Of a stretch of DNA of 9,763 nucleotides, positions 1 through 6,314 are shown piece by piece. The position numbers and the translations under genes are program-made. Each line of letters starts with the position of its first letter. Position 1 is the first letter of the stretch. Below the pieces are notes generated by a model. It was not told the origin of the DNA. It was given only the letters and a program-made list of their open reading frames with translations, and ran no database searches. The DNA comes from Spirochaetaceae bacterium (lineage in GTDB: Bacteria > Spirochaetota > Spirochaetia > Treponematales > Breznakiellaceae): the NCBI GenBank assembly GCA_031257135.1, contig JAIRPH010000035.1, forward strand, positions 1 to 9,763, written 5' to 3'.

Positions 1-21
1 CAGCGCAACCAAAGTCCGCAT
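1..21 (-). CDS. 5' end of an unidentified gene, probably exported protein (partial)
   Basis: Only seven codons are inside the window, reading M-R-T-L-V-A-L on the minus strand from an ATG at 21-19. The start is well supported. A perfect AAGGAG lies at 33-28, six bases before the ATG, and a TTGACC/TATACT promoter lies just upstream. A basic residue followed by a hydrophobic run is how a signal peptide or membrane anchor begins, but seven residues cannot prove it. The promoter and leader resemble those of the caspase/SUMF1 gene at 7881, so a paralogue or co-regulated exported protein is possible. The product cannot be named from what is visible. Confidence 0.7.
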
Positions 22-40
22 ATATTTCTCCTTAAAAGCG

Positions 41-69
41 AGTATACGCCCTCAGCGATAGGCGGTCAA
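41..69 (-). promoter_or_regulatory. sigma-70 type promoter of the left-edge partial gene
   Basis: On the minus strand the -35 box TTGACC (69-64) and the -10 box TATACT (46-41) are separated by exactly 17 bases. Transcription should start near position 34, only about 13 bases before the ATG. The -10 region sits in GGGCGTATACTCG, a 13-mer found identically at the promoter of the caspase/SUMF1 gene (7851-7863). The -35 hexamer and the following TTAAGGAG/AAGGAG ribosome site also match between the two loci. Confidence 0.75.
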
Positions 70-77
70 GAAAAGGT

Positions 78-180
78 CTCTAACCGCCGCGTCAGAGCCG
101 CTCTACCCTACGCGTTAGATGATCTCTAACCGCCGCGTTAGAGGGTCTCTACCCTACGCGTTAGAGCCGCTCTATCCCGC
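78..180. repeat. array A: 20-bp imperfect palindromes at 23-bp period
   Basis: Four clear units start at 78, 101, 124 and 147, each 20 bp and separated by 3 bp (ccg, gat, ggt, ccg). A degenerate fifth unit starts at 170. Each has CTCTA at one end and TAGAG, or a one-base variant, at the other, so each can fold on itself. Units alternate: 78 and 124 read CTCTAAC-cgccgc-G(T/C)(T/C)AGAG-like, while 101 and 147 read CTCTACCCTACGCGTTAGA(G/T). The order is A-B-A-B and the higher-order period is 46 bp. The array lies directly upstream of the promoter at 41-69. Spacers of 3 bp rule out CRISPR. Function is unknown; a protein-binding array or a replication-slippage-amplified palindromic element are both possible. 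Confidence 0.85.
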
Positions 181-202
181 CGGCTTTGGTTCCCGCCTCC
201 TC

Positions 203-285
203 GGACTTAGTAGTCCCGACCCGCCGGACGCGTAAGTCCCGACCCGCTGGACTACTAAGTCCCGACCCGCTGGACGCGCACGTCC
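203..285. repeat. array B: GGAC-N6-GTCC hairpins at 23-bp period
   Basis: Four units start at 203, 226, 249 and 272. Each is GGAC, a six-base loop and GTCC, and the units are joined by a conserved nine-base linker CGACCCGC(C/T). The loops are ttagta, gcgtaa, tactaa and gcgcac. Loops one and three are exact reverse complements, while loops two and four share gcg at the start, so this array also alternates with a 46-bp higher-order period. The linker plus stems give a conserved 17-mer (GTCCCGACCCGCYGGAC at 213, 236 and 259) with six-base variable gaps. It lies between the LacI-family gene and array A. Function is unknown. Confidence 0.85.
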
Positions 286-300
286 AAGCTGACGGGACAT

Positions 301-331
301 CCGGCTTGCTTACGCCGCTGTGCGGAGCCGG
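301..331 (-). other. possible hairpin downstream of the LacI-family gene
   Basis: CCGGCT (301-306) pairs with AGCCGG (326-331), enclosing a second stem CCGC/GCGG (315-318 with 322-325) and a three-base loop. It begins 14 bases past the repressor stop codon. No T-run follows on the minus strand, so a normal intrinsic terminator is not shown. It may act in 3' end formation together with the hairpins of array B that follow. Confidence 0.3.
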
Positions 332-344
332 TTAGAAGGCTTAA

Positions 345-1415
345 TCAAGGGGTTTTGCGGCAGGAAGAGCGGACTACGATTTCGCCGGTATAGACTTCCT
401 CGATATGGCTAGTAAAGGGCGTTTCAACGCAGTCGATTACCTTTGCGGTGAGGGTTTTCATCATGGAGTCGAAATCGTACCGCATGGTAGTCAGGGGCGG
501 ATCAAAGTATTGGCTTACCAAAATGTCGTCTGAGCCGACGACCGAAATATCCTCGGGTACGTTCAGTCCGTGCCGGCGGAGCGCGCCGACGACCCCAAGG
601 GCTACAATATCGTTGCCGCAGAGAATACATTCGGGGAGCGGGATATTCCGTTTCATAAAGGCTGAAAAAGCCGCTTCTCCGTGGGTTTTGGTAAGGGCTT
701 CAGCCTGCACCAGATATTCGGATCGGGCGGGAAGCCCGTTTCGGCGCAGGGCGTCTTCAAAAATCTGAAACCCGTCTACGCCGGTATGACCTTTCATGTC
801 CGCGGCAATATACATGATGTTCCGAAAGCCCAGCCCCGCGAGGTAATCCACCAAGCCGGAAACCCCGTGATGATCGATTCTGACGACAATCCGGTTCGGT
901 TCGGTTCGTCCTGCGAGGTACTGATCGAACACGCCGGCTATGCATCCTCGGCGGATGAGGTCTTCAATCAGGTCGCATTGATTCGGAAAGCCCACAAATA
1001 CGCCGGCGTCGATTCGGGACTGGATGAACATATCGCTTATTTTTTTCTTTTCTCCCGGGTCGGCTATGTCCCGGACTTGGTAGACCAGCACATAATAGCC
1101 TCGGCGCATGGCGGTATGAATTACCCGTTCAGTCATGAAGTTAATATGCGTATCTTCAAGACGGCTTTTAGAACTGGAGTAATCCAGGATGTTCAGGAAT
1201 AAGCCTATGGTATTTGAAGGCTTTCCCGCCAAAATCTGAGCCGACAGATTCGGGCTGTAGCCGTATTGTTCAATGACCTGCAATACCCGATCCCTCGTTG
1301 CCGGCTTAACGAACGCGTAATTGTTGATTACCCTGCTGACCGTCGCCCGGGAAACCCCGGCGATTCTGGCTATCTCTGAAGCGTCAATTCCTCTTGTCAC
1401 GCTGAAACTCCGCAT
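345..1415 (-). CDS. LacI/GalR-family transcriptional regulator
   Basis: This is a DNA-binding repressor or activator of the LacI family. Residues 10-55 form the N-terminal helix-turn-helix (SEIARIAGVSRATVSRVINN at 13-32), followed by a hinge helix near residues 54-66 and a periplasmic-binding-protein-like effector domain to the end, which closes with the family's VVGSDD and PPLTT segments. At 356 residues it is slightly longer than most members. The ATG at 1415 has no good Shine-Dalgarno and lies only about 4 bases from the predicted transcription start. A GTG at 1400-1398 (Val6) has GGAG seven bases upstream and gives a 351-residue protein with the usual short lead before the helix-turn-helix, so it is a serious alternative start. 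The effector is probably a sugar or related small molecule, but no residue shows which. No sugar-use genes are adjacent. Confidence 0.93.
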   Translation of the reverse strand: MRSFSVTRGIDASEIARIAGVSRATVSRVINNYAFVKPATRDRVLQVIEQYGYSPNLSAQILAGKPSNTIGLFLNILDYSSSKSRLEDTHINFMTERVIHTAMRRGYYVLVYQVRDIADPGEKKKISDMFIQSRIDAGVFVGFPNQCDLIEDLIRRGCIAGVFDQYLAGRTEPNRIVVRIDHHGVSGLVDYLAGLGFRNIMYIAADMKGHTGVDGFQIFEDALRRNGLPARSEYLVQAEALTKTHGEAAFSAFMKRNIPLPECILCGNDIVALGVVGALRRHGLNVPEDISVVGSDDILVSQYFDPPLTTMRYDFDSMMKTLTAKVIDCVETPFTSHIEEVYTGEIVVRSSCRKTP

Positions 1416-1425
1416 TTTTTCGATC

Positions 1426-1454
1426 AGTATACCGAGAGAGGCTTCGGCTGTCTA
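1426..1454 (-). promoter_or_regulatory. promoter of the LacI-family gene, overlapping the upstream stop codon
   Basis: On the minus strand TAGACA (1454-1449) and TATACT (1431-1426) are 17 bases apart. The first three bases of the -35 box are the TAG stop codon of the chemoreceptor gene. The -10 box sits in an imperfect 12-bp palindrome, TCGGTATACTGA, which could be an autoregulatory operator, but this is inference. The expected transcription start is about 1419, leaving almost no leader before the ATG at 1415. Confidence 0.6.
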
Positions 1455-3530
1455 GTCGGCGGCGTCTTTCAAGAGCATCTCTTCCTGAGCAAGCTCTTTG
1501 GCGGACTCCAGAAAAGAGGCTACGCTGATTCCGGCAAGGCGCATTTCCTCGATGCTTTCGGTTACGTCTTTGGAAAGGCGTTGCAAGGTCTCCATCTCCT
1601 GACGGATCAGCCGGCTGTGCTGATGAAATTCATTCGATCCCGCCCGGACTTTTGCGTTCATGGTTTGGAGCGATTTCAGCGCGGCGAGCATCTGATTTCC
1701 TTCGGAGGTTTGTTTCGCAACCGCCTGACCCACCGCGGCGAAGGATGAACTTATGCCCTCGATTCCCGTGAAAATCGTATTCATCGCCCCAAGGGTTTCG
1801 GCGGAAACCGACTCGATCTGTTTGATCGCCTGCTCCATGTTTTTTATCTCCCCGGAAATAGAATCGGACTCCTTAGAGGAAAGTTCAGCCAGTTTGCGGA
1901 TTCCGCCGGCGACCACCGCAAAACCCCGTCCGGATTCGCCGGCGTGGGCGGCTTCGATGGCGGCATTCATCGCAAGGATATTCGTTTGAGCCGCAATATC
2001 CGCAATGGTTTTATTCGCGCTTTGCAGAGCCGCGGACTGCTCCTCGATGCGCTTCAGTTCCGCAGTCAGTTTGAGGAGCATCTTATGCCCCAAGTCCGAA
2101 GATTTGCTCAAGGCGCCGGCGGTTTTTCCCGCGCCTGCAACCGCTCCTCGGATGGACTCGATGTGAGACGCCATCTCCGCAACCGCCGCCGAAGATTTCT
2201 CCACCTGATCCGTCTGCGTCTCTACGGCGTCCACAAAGGAATCAGCCTGATTAAACACCTCCGCCGCGGAATTAGACGCGGACTGCACCGACCGCATCTG
2301 AGACGCCGCCTTTTCGCTCACCATATCCATGCCCGCGGTAATCGACTCCATCGCGCCCAGAGATTCAATCACCACCGTGTTAAGCCGTTTGCCGTTGTCC
2401 AGAGCTTTCTTGTAATGCTCCCGGTGAATCTGATCAATCCCAGCCCGCAAACTGTCCCGAATCGTAATCAAAGAACGCTGAATCCCGCCGATCTCGTCAG
2501 TCCTGAATTTCTTGATCCCTACGCCGAATTCCATATTCGCCAGCGCGTCAGCGGTCTGATTTATCTCCCGAATCGGAAGAATAAGCATAGTATGATTAAC
2601 CAAAATAGATATAACCCCCGCAATTATGAGGCAGACCCCGGCGATGAGAATCAGCCTGAACAGAAGCTGATTGGTTTCCGCATAAATCGCGGAAACCGGA
2701 ACTACCGCCGCCAGAATCCAATTCACCTCTGGGATCAGCGCGGAATAAATAAACCGATCCTTGTCGATATGGGCAAAGGATTTTGAAGAAAGCATATCCT
2801 GCCGATACGGGGCGAAACCCGGTTCGTCAAAAAAATTTTTGGATAGAACCGCCGAAGCCTCAGGATGAGTTATGAAGAGTCCCTCTCGGTTCAGAAAGTA
2901 CATATTCTGCCCCGGCAGAGATTCCGCGCTTTCAAGCATGGTTTTCAGGACTCCGACCGAAACATTCCCCGAAATAACGCCTAAGTCCCGGTTTTGTTCG
3001 TCGTAGACCGAGGTCGAAACGGCTACCGTAAAAATTCCGCTGTTGGCGGCGATATACGGGTCCGCATATACAATCCTGCCCGGATTGGCTTTCGCGCCGG
3101 TAAACCATGACCGAGTGGTATTGTTCCAGTCCGCCGCCCGAAGTTCGCCGTCAGAAAAGACCGCATATCCCCCGGGTTCATTCCATACCAGATTGTTCGT
3201 GCAATAGAGAAGCCATATATCGGTCTGAGACTGGACGATCCGCCTAAAGATTGATTCAATGGTAAACGTATCCGCCTCGTCCTGAGCCATAAACGGCGCA
3301 ATGCCGAAAGCGGTATACCGAATAATGCTGGACCATGTATTAAACTGCCCGATTGCTTGATCCCGTATGCCGTCAACCGTTTTCCGAGTATTCGATTCAA
3401 TTTCCCTATAGGCGATTGCCCGGAGGTTTATGAAAAAAATAAACGAAACCCCAGCAGTAATACATGCCATTATTGCTAAACATACTATAGTAACCATTAC
3501 CGCAAGCGAAGTCTTTCTCGATTTTGCCAT
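1452..3530 (-). CDS. methyl-accepting chemotaxis protein with extracytoplasmic dCache-type sensor
   Basis: This is an inner-membrane chemoreceptor that signals to CheA/CheW. Numbering is from the chosen ATG at 3530 (692 residues). Transmembrane helix 1 is about 9-36, a large extracytoplasmic dCache-like sensor spans about 40-285, helix 2 is about 289-316 and the HAMP domain about 317-365. The coiled-coil signalling domain follows, with its hairpin tip at 509-538 (DIAAQTNILAMNAAIEAAHA). No C-terminal NWETF-type CheR tether is present. The sensor has an R-x-W-F segment (140-143) and Y-x-D (155-157) reminiscent of the amino-acid-binding dCache motif. However, Trp135 stands where Tyr is usual and Asn189 where the later Asp is expected, so the ligand is uncertain. 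The frame stays open to an ATG at 3620, but the promoter lies within that extension, so 3530 is preferred. Its divergent neighbour is a transport operon. Confidence 0.93.
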   Translation of the reverse strand: MAKSRKTSLAVMVTIVCLAIMACITAGVSFIFFINLRAIAYREIESNTRKTVDGIRDQAIGQFNTWSSIIRYTAFGIAPFMAQDEADTFTIESIFRRIVQSQTDIWLLYCTNNLVWNEPGGYAVFSDGELRAADWNNTTRSWFTGAKANPGRIVYADPYIAANSGIFTVAVSTSVYDEQNRDLGVISGNVSVGVLKTMLESAESLPGQNMYFLNREGLFITHPEASAVLSKNFFDEPGFAPYRQDMLSSKSFAHIDKDRFIYSALIPEVNWILAAVVPVSAIYAETNQLLFRLILIAGVCLIIAGVISILVNHTMLILPIREINQTADALANMEFGVGIKKFRTDEIGGIQRSLITIRDSLRAGIDQIHREHYKKALDNGKRLNTVVIESLGAMESITAGMDMVSEKAASQMRSVQSASNSAAEVFNQADSFVDAVETQTDQVEKSSAAVAEMASHIESIRGAVAGAGKTAGALSKSSDLGHKMLLKLTAELKRIEEQSAALQSANKTIADIAAQTNILAMNAAIEAAHAGESGRGFAVVAGGIRKLAELSSKESDSISGEIKNMEQAIKQIESVSAETLGAMNTIFTGIEGISSSFAAVGQAVAKQTSEGNQMLAALKSLQTMNAKVRAGSNEFHQHSRLIRQEMETLQRLSKDVTESIEEMRLAGISVASFLESAKELAQEEMLLKDAAD

Positions 3531-3576
3531 TGCCGCCAACCTTGTATAAAATCGGGATTCTGCTAATCCCCGGGGA

Positions 3577-3605
3577 AGTATAGCATGATTAAACCGAATC
3601 GTAAA
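3577..3605 (-). promoter_or_regulatory. promoter of the chemoreceptor gene (extended -10)
   Basis: TATACT (3582-3577, minus strand) is preceded by TGC, giving an extended -10 (TGCTATACT), with a weak -35 TTTACG (3605-3600) 17 bases upstream. Transcription would start near 3570. This is downstream of the ATG at 3620 and 40 bases before the ATG at 3530, which decides the start codon. The leader contains a six-pair hairpin, GGGATT-agcag-AATCCC (3573-3557), before the start. Confidence 0.65.
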
Positions 3606-3640
3606 GCGGTTTTCAGGCATAAATCTATCGGCATAGACCC

Positions 3641-3669
3641 TTGACTTTACGCCGGCTGGCAGTCCATAC
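3641..3669 (+). promoter_or_regulatory. promoter of the binding-protein/permease operon
   Basis: TTGACT (3641-3646) and CATACT (3664-3669) are 17 bases apart. Transcription should start near 3676, about 20 bases before the GTG. The promoter is divergent from that of the chemoreceptor (-35 box at 3600-3605). Between the two -35 boxes GGCATA occurs twice, at 3616 and 3630, which might mark a regulator site. No Fur-box-like inverted repeat was seen. Confidence 0.65.
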
Positions 3670-3696
3670 TGAATAATCCTATTTTACGGAGCGGTT

Positions 3697-4695
3697 GTGA
3701 AAAAAATATGTTTTGTCCTGCTGTGTTTCTGGCTGGCTTCCTGCGGGCGTCCTGCCGCGGACAGGAATACGCCGGTTTCTGATGCCGCGGATTCCTCAGC
3801 GGAAGAGCGTCGATATCCTGTTACGATCGTAAACTGCAATTTCAACGGCGATGAATTTACGCAGGTTTTTGAAAAAGCCCCTGAACGGGTTCTCGCGGTG
3901 TATCAAGGGTGTATCGAAACCATGATCGCCCTGGGGCTGGAAGATCGGGTGATTGCGTCCTACGGCTTGGACAACGAGGTAAAAGACGAATGGAAAGCCG
4001 GATTCTCCCGAATGAACTATGTTGACTCGTCTTTCGCGCCGGATAAAGAAACGGTTCTTCTCATGGAACCGGATTTTATTTTTAGTTGGGCTTCGCTGTT
4101 CAGCGATACGGTTATCGGCGGAGTGGAACAGTGGAACAGCAGAGGCGCTCATACCTACATAAACGCTAATACCCGGCGGGGAGGCTCTCGGCTTCTCGAA
4201 CATGAATACACAGATTTACTGAACATCGGAAAGATATTCAACGCCGAAGAGAAAGCTCAAGCGTTAGTACAGCGGATGAAAACTGACGTTGAAAAAACGA
4301 AAGCCGCGGTCGCCGCGCGGGGGACGGTTCCTTCCGTTGCGGTTTTGGGGTTTTACGACAGCGGCATACGGAATTACGGTCTTGAACTTGCCGGAGACAT
4401 TGTCAGGCAGTTAGGCGCGTCGCCTATGCCGTCTCCGGAGCGGTTTATCGGCAAGGAAGACCTTATAAACGCCGATCCGGAGGTGATTTTTGTTGAATAT
4501 ATGCCTCGCCCCGGAGACGGCGGCGATGCGGTAAAAGACGTACAGCTTGCGAAACTGCTGGATGATCCCGCGTTAGCGAGTTTGCAGGCGGTACGGAACA
4601 AGCGGGTATATCCGATTATGCTTGGAGATATATACGCTCCCGCGGTTCGGGCGGGCGATGGAATCCGGGCTATCGCGGACGGGCTTTTGAATTGA
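3697..4695 (+). CDS. lipoprotein substrate-binding protein of a FecCD/BtuCD-type ABC importer
   Basis: This is a cluster A (BtuF/FhuD/FepB-like) binding protein that delivers a chelated metal or corrinoid to a permease. The GTG start is supported by GGAG at 3688-3691, five bases upstream. Residues 1-16 are a lipoprotein signal ending in lipobox L-A-S-C (13-16), so Cys16 should be acylated and the protein membrane-anchored. The segment APERVLAVYQGCIETMIALGLEDRVIA (about 61-87) is the typical start of the first lobe. The later NADPEVIFVEY and AVRNKRVYPI segments fit the second lobe. Length (332) is normal. Siderophore, haem and cobalamin all remain possible, and no residue visible here settles the ligand. 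The stop overlaps the next start in the sequence TTGA, indicating translational coupling to the permease gene. Confidence 0.9.
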   Translation: MKKICFVLLCFWLASCGRPAADRNTPVSDAADSSAEERRYPVTIVNCNFNGDEFTQVFEKAPERVLAVYQGCIETMIALGLEDRVIASYGLDNEVKDEWKAGFSRMNYVDSSFAPDKETVLLMEPDFIFSWASLFSDTVIGGVEQWNSRGAHTYINANTRRGGSRLLEHEYTDLLNIGKIFNAEEKAQALVQRMKTDVEKTKAAVAARGTVPSVAVLGFYDSGIRNYGLELAGDIVRQLGASPMPSPERFIGKEDLINADPEVIFVEYMPRPGDGGDAVKDVQLAKLLDDPALASLQAVRNKRVYPIMLGDIYAPAVRAGDGIRAIADGLLN

Positions 4696-5732
4696 GTATA
4701 GAAAGAAAGTCTATCTATACTTCTGCGGTGATACTGCTTGCGGCCGCGCTGGCAGGGTCTCTTCTTCTGGGGATGACCTTCGGCTCGGTGCGGCTTTCGG
4801 CGATTGACGTGTATCGGGCTGTTGCGTACAAACTTGGCTTTCACGGTTTGAAGACTCCTTCAAAGGCGGTACAGGACGTAGTATGGCTGATACGTCTGCC
4901 GCGGCTGGTTCTTGCGGCCGGAGTCGGCGCGGCTCTGTCGGTGAGCGGTCTTGTTATTCAAGCGGCGGTGAGGAATCCTCTAGCTGATCCGTATATTCTC
5001 GGCGTATCCGCGGGTTCGTATGCCGGAGCGGTTTCGGCGGTTGTGTTAGGCTGGGGGAGCGGTTTCGGCGGAAACGCCCCGGGTATTATGGCGTTTTTAG
5101 GGGCTTTGGCCGCGTCTTTGGGGGTTCTTGCTTTGGCTAACGCCGGAGGCTCGCCTACGCCGGTTAAACTCGTGCTTGCAGGAACGGTGGTGAACGCGCT
5201 TTGCACCGCTTGCGCTAATTTCATGGTGTTTCGCGCGCATGACGCCTACAGCGTGCAGTCGATTATTCATTGGACTATGGGCAGTCTTGCCGGAGCGGAA
5301 TGGCGCGCTAATACGGTTGCGCTGACGGTTATTCTGATATGCGCGGTATTTTTTATGAGTCAGTTTCGGACTTTGAATTTGATGCTCTTAGGCGATGAAA
5401 CCGCGATTTCTCTTGGCACGGAACTGCGGTTCAAGCGGATTATCTATTTGACGGTCAGCGCGCTGATGGTGGGGACTGCGGTATGCGCCGCGGGGATGAT
5501 AGGCTTTGTCGGGCTGGTGATTCCGCACGGGGTACGGATGCTGTTCGGAAACGATCACCGGAAGTCAGTTGTGCTGTGCGTCTTAACCGGCGCGGTTTTT
5601 CTGATATGGGCTGACGTGTTGTGCCGTATCGTAATTCCGGGCGCGGAACTGCCGATAGGGATTCTAACGTCTCTGGCGGGCGCGCCGTGTTTCGGGCGGC
5701 TTATGATCCGCCGGAGATACGGTTTCGCATAA
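4692..5732 (+). CDS. FecCD/BtuC-family ABC transporter permease
   Basis: This is the inner-membrane channel subunit of an iron-siderophore, haem or vitamin B12 type importer, normally a homodimer with about ten helices per subunit. Family signatures are IQAAVRNPLADPYILGVSAG (89-108), the ATPase-contact region GFVGLVIPHGVRMLFGNDHR (271-290) and AELPIGILTSLAGAPCFGRL near 318-337. Length (346) is complete. Translation appears to start at a TTG (4692-4694) whose last two bases overlap the TGA of the binding-protein gene. No strong Shine-Dalgarno is present, so initiation probably depends on translational coupling. The usual third member, a FecE/BtuD-type ATPase, does not follow. The next gene encodes DUF3842, so the ATPase must be encoded elsewhere or shared with another system. 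Confidence 0.93.
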   Translation: MSIERKSIYTSAVILLAAALAGSLLLGMTFGSVRLSAIDVYRAVAYKLGFHGLKTPSKAVQDVVWLIRLPRLVLAAGVGAALSVSGLVIQAAVRNPLADPYILGVSAGSYAGAVSAVVLGWGSGFGGNAPGIMAFLGALAASLGVLALANAGGSPTPVKLVLAGTVVNALCTACANFMVFRAHDAYSVQSIIHWTMGSLAGAEWRANTVALTVILICAVFFMSQFRTLNLMLLGDETAISLGTELRFKRIIYLTVSALMVGTAVCAAGMIGFVGLVIPHGVRMLFGNDHRKSVVLCVLTGAVFLIWADVLCRIVIPGAELPIGILTSLAGAPCFGRLMIRRRYGFA

Positions 5733-5772
5733 CGGCTTGTAGGACGTCTGCGTTTCCGCTAGTATAGGAGCT

Positions 5773-6207
5773 ATGAAACACAAAATACTGATTATTGACG
5801 GCATGGGCGGCGGCATAGGGGTCCAGCTCATTGGCAAAATCAAGGATATGCTTGATAAGGAATCCGAGCTTATCGCGCTGGGAACCAACGCGGTGGCTAC
5901 CGAGCGGATGGTGAAAGCCGGCGCGCACCGGGGAGCTACCGGTGAAAACGCCATCAAGGTTTCCGCCCCTTTAGGGGACTTTATTCTGGGACCTATCGGC
6001 ATTGTCATTACTGACAGCATGATGGGAGAGATTACCTCGGTTATGGTTGATGCGGTTCTCAAGGCTCAGGGGGAACGGATTCTTCTGCCTTTGCAGAATG
6101 AACATTTCTATCTTGCCGGGCTTGAATCCCTTCCCCTCTCTAAGATGATAGATAAGGCGGTAGACCTCTTTAGGGAACGGCTGAACTATGCGAAAGAGGG
6201 GACTTGA
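5773..6207 (+). CDS. DUF3842 family protein
   Basis: A small cytosolic protein of unknown function, recognised as DUF3842 by its conserved segments: a nucleotide-fold-like opening ILIIDGMGGGIG (5-16), ALGTNAVAT (35-43), AGAHRGATGENAI (49-61), GPIGIVITDSMMGEIT (73-88) and ILLPL (103-107). The beta-strand plus glycine-rich start resembles a Rossmann-like or P-loop-like fold, but no Walker lysine or known catalytic set is seen. A TAGGAG ribosome site lies at 5765-5770, only two bases before the ATG, which is unusually close. It starts 40 bases after the permease stop and may be read through from that operon. A weak TTGTAG/TAGTAT pair with 17-bp spacing (5737-5765) could give it its own promoter. 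The last five codons and stop overlap the tRNA-Leu gene on the other strand. Confidence 0.9.
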   Translation: MKHKILIIDGMGGGIGVQLIGKIKDMLDKESELIALGTNAVATERMVKAGAHRGATGENAIKVSAPLGDFILGPIGIVITDSMMGEITSVMVDAVLKAQGERILLPLQNEHFYLAGLESLPLSKMIDKAVDLFRERLNYAKEGT

Positions 6208-6268
6208 ACCCCTATGCCGAAGGCACCGGAACCTAAATCCGGCGTGTCTGCCGTTTCACCACTTTCGC
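6189..6268 (-). tRNA. tRNA-Leu (anticodon UAG)
   Basis: On the minus strand the acceptor strands GCGAAAG (6268-6262) and CTTTCGC (6196-6190) pair fully, with discriminator A at 6189. The anticodon arm is CCGGA-TTTAGGT-TCCGG, giving loop anticodon TAG, which reads CUA and other CUN leucine codons. A class II variable arm (TGCCTTCGGCA) and a T-arm AGGGG-TTCAAGT-CCCCT complete the cloverleaf. The 3' CCA is not encoded and must be added by the nucleotidyltransferase. The 3' end (6189-6207) lies inside the 3' end of the DUF3842 gene on the opposite strand. No integrase gene is next to it, so it does not look like a used attachment site. Confidence 0.96.
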
Positions 6269-6279
6269 AGAACAATACT

Positions 6280-6308
6280 ATAATACGAATATTATATATT
6301 TTTGTCAA
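6280..6308 (-). promoter_or_regulatory. tRNA-Leu promoter
   Basis: On the minus strand a perfect TTGACA (6308-6303) and TATTAT (6285-6280) are 17 bases apart within A/T-rich DNA. Transcription should start near 6273, about five bases before the mature tRNA 5' end at 6268. This is the closest to consensus of the promoters here, as expected for a stable RNA. Confidence 0.8.
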
Positions 6309-6314
6309 CCGGTG

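Noticed and set aside
78..285. The regular 23-bp arrays as a CRISPR array
   Set aside because: Repeats are 17-20 bp with gaps of only 3 or 6 bp, spacers are not unique protospacer-sized sequences, and no cas gene is present.
681..1202. A 173-codon plus-strand open frame opposite the LacI-family gene
   Set aside because: It is antisense to the conserved effector-binding domain and shows no promoter, ribosome site or recognisable motif.
1944..2786. A 280-codon plus-strand open frame antisense to the chemoreceptor gene
   Set aside because: It is rich in Arg/His/Leu with no domain pattern, lies wholly opposite conserved chemoreceptor signalling and membrane segments, and has no ribosome site. 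It is a mirror of GC-biased coding.
3531..3620. A 30-residue N-terminal extension of the chemoreceptor from the ATG at 3620
   Set aside because: The extended -10 promoter lies within it, it has no ribosome site, and receptors of this type start just before the first membrane helix.
6189..6268. tRNA-Leu as an attachment site of an integrated element
   Set aside because: No integrase gene and no second copy of the tRNA 3' end are visible. The flanking genes look like normal chromosomal genes.
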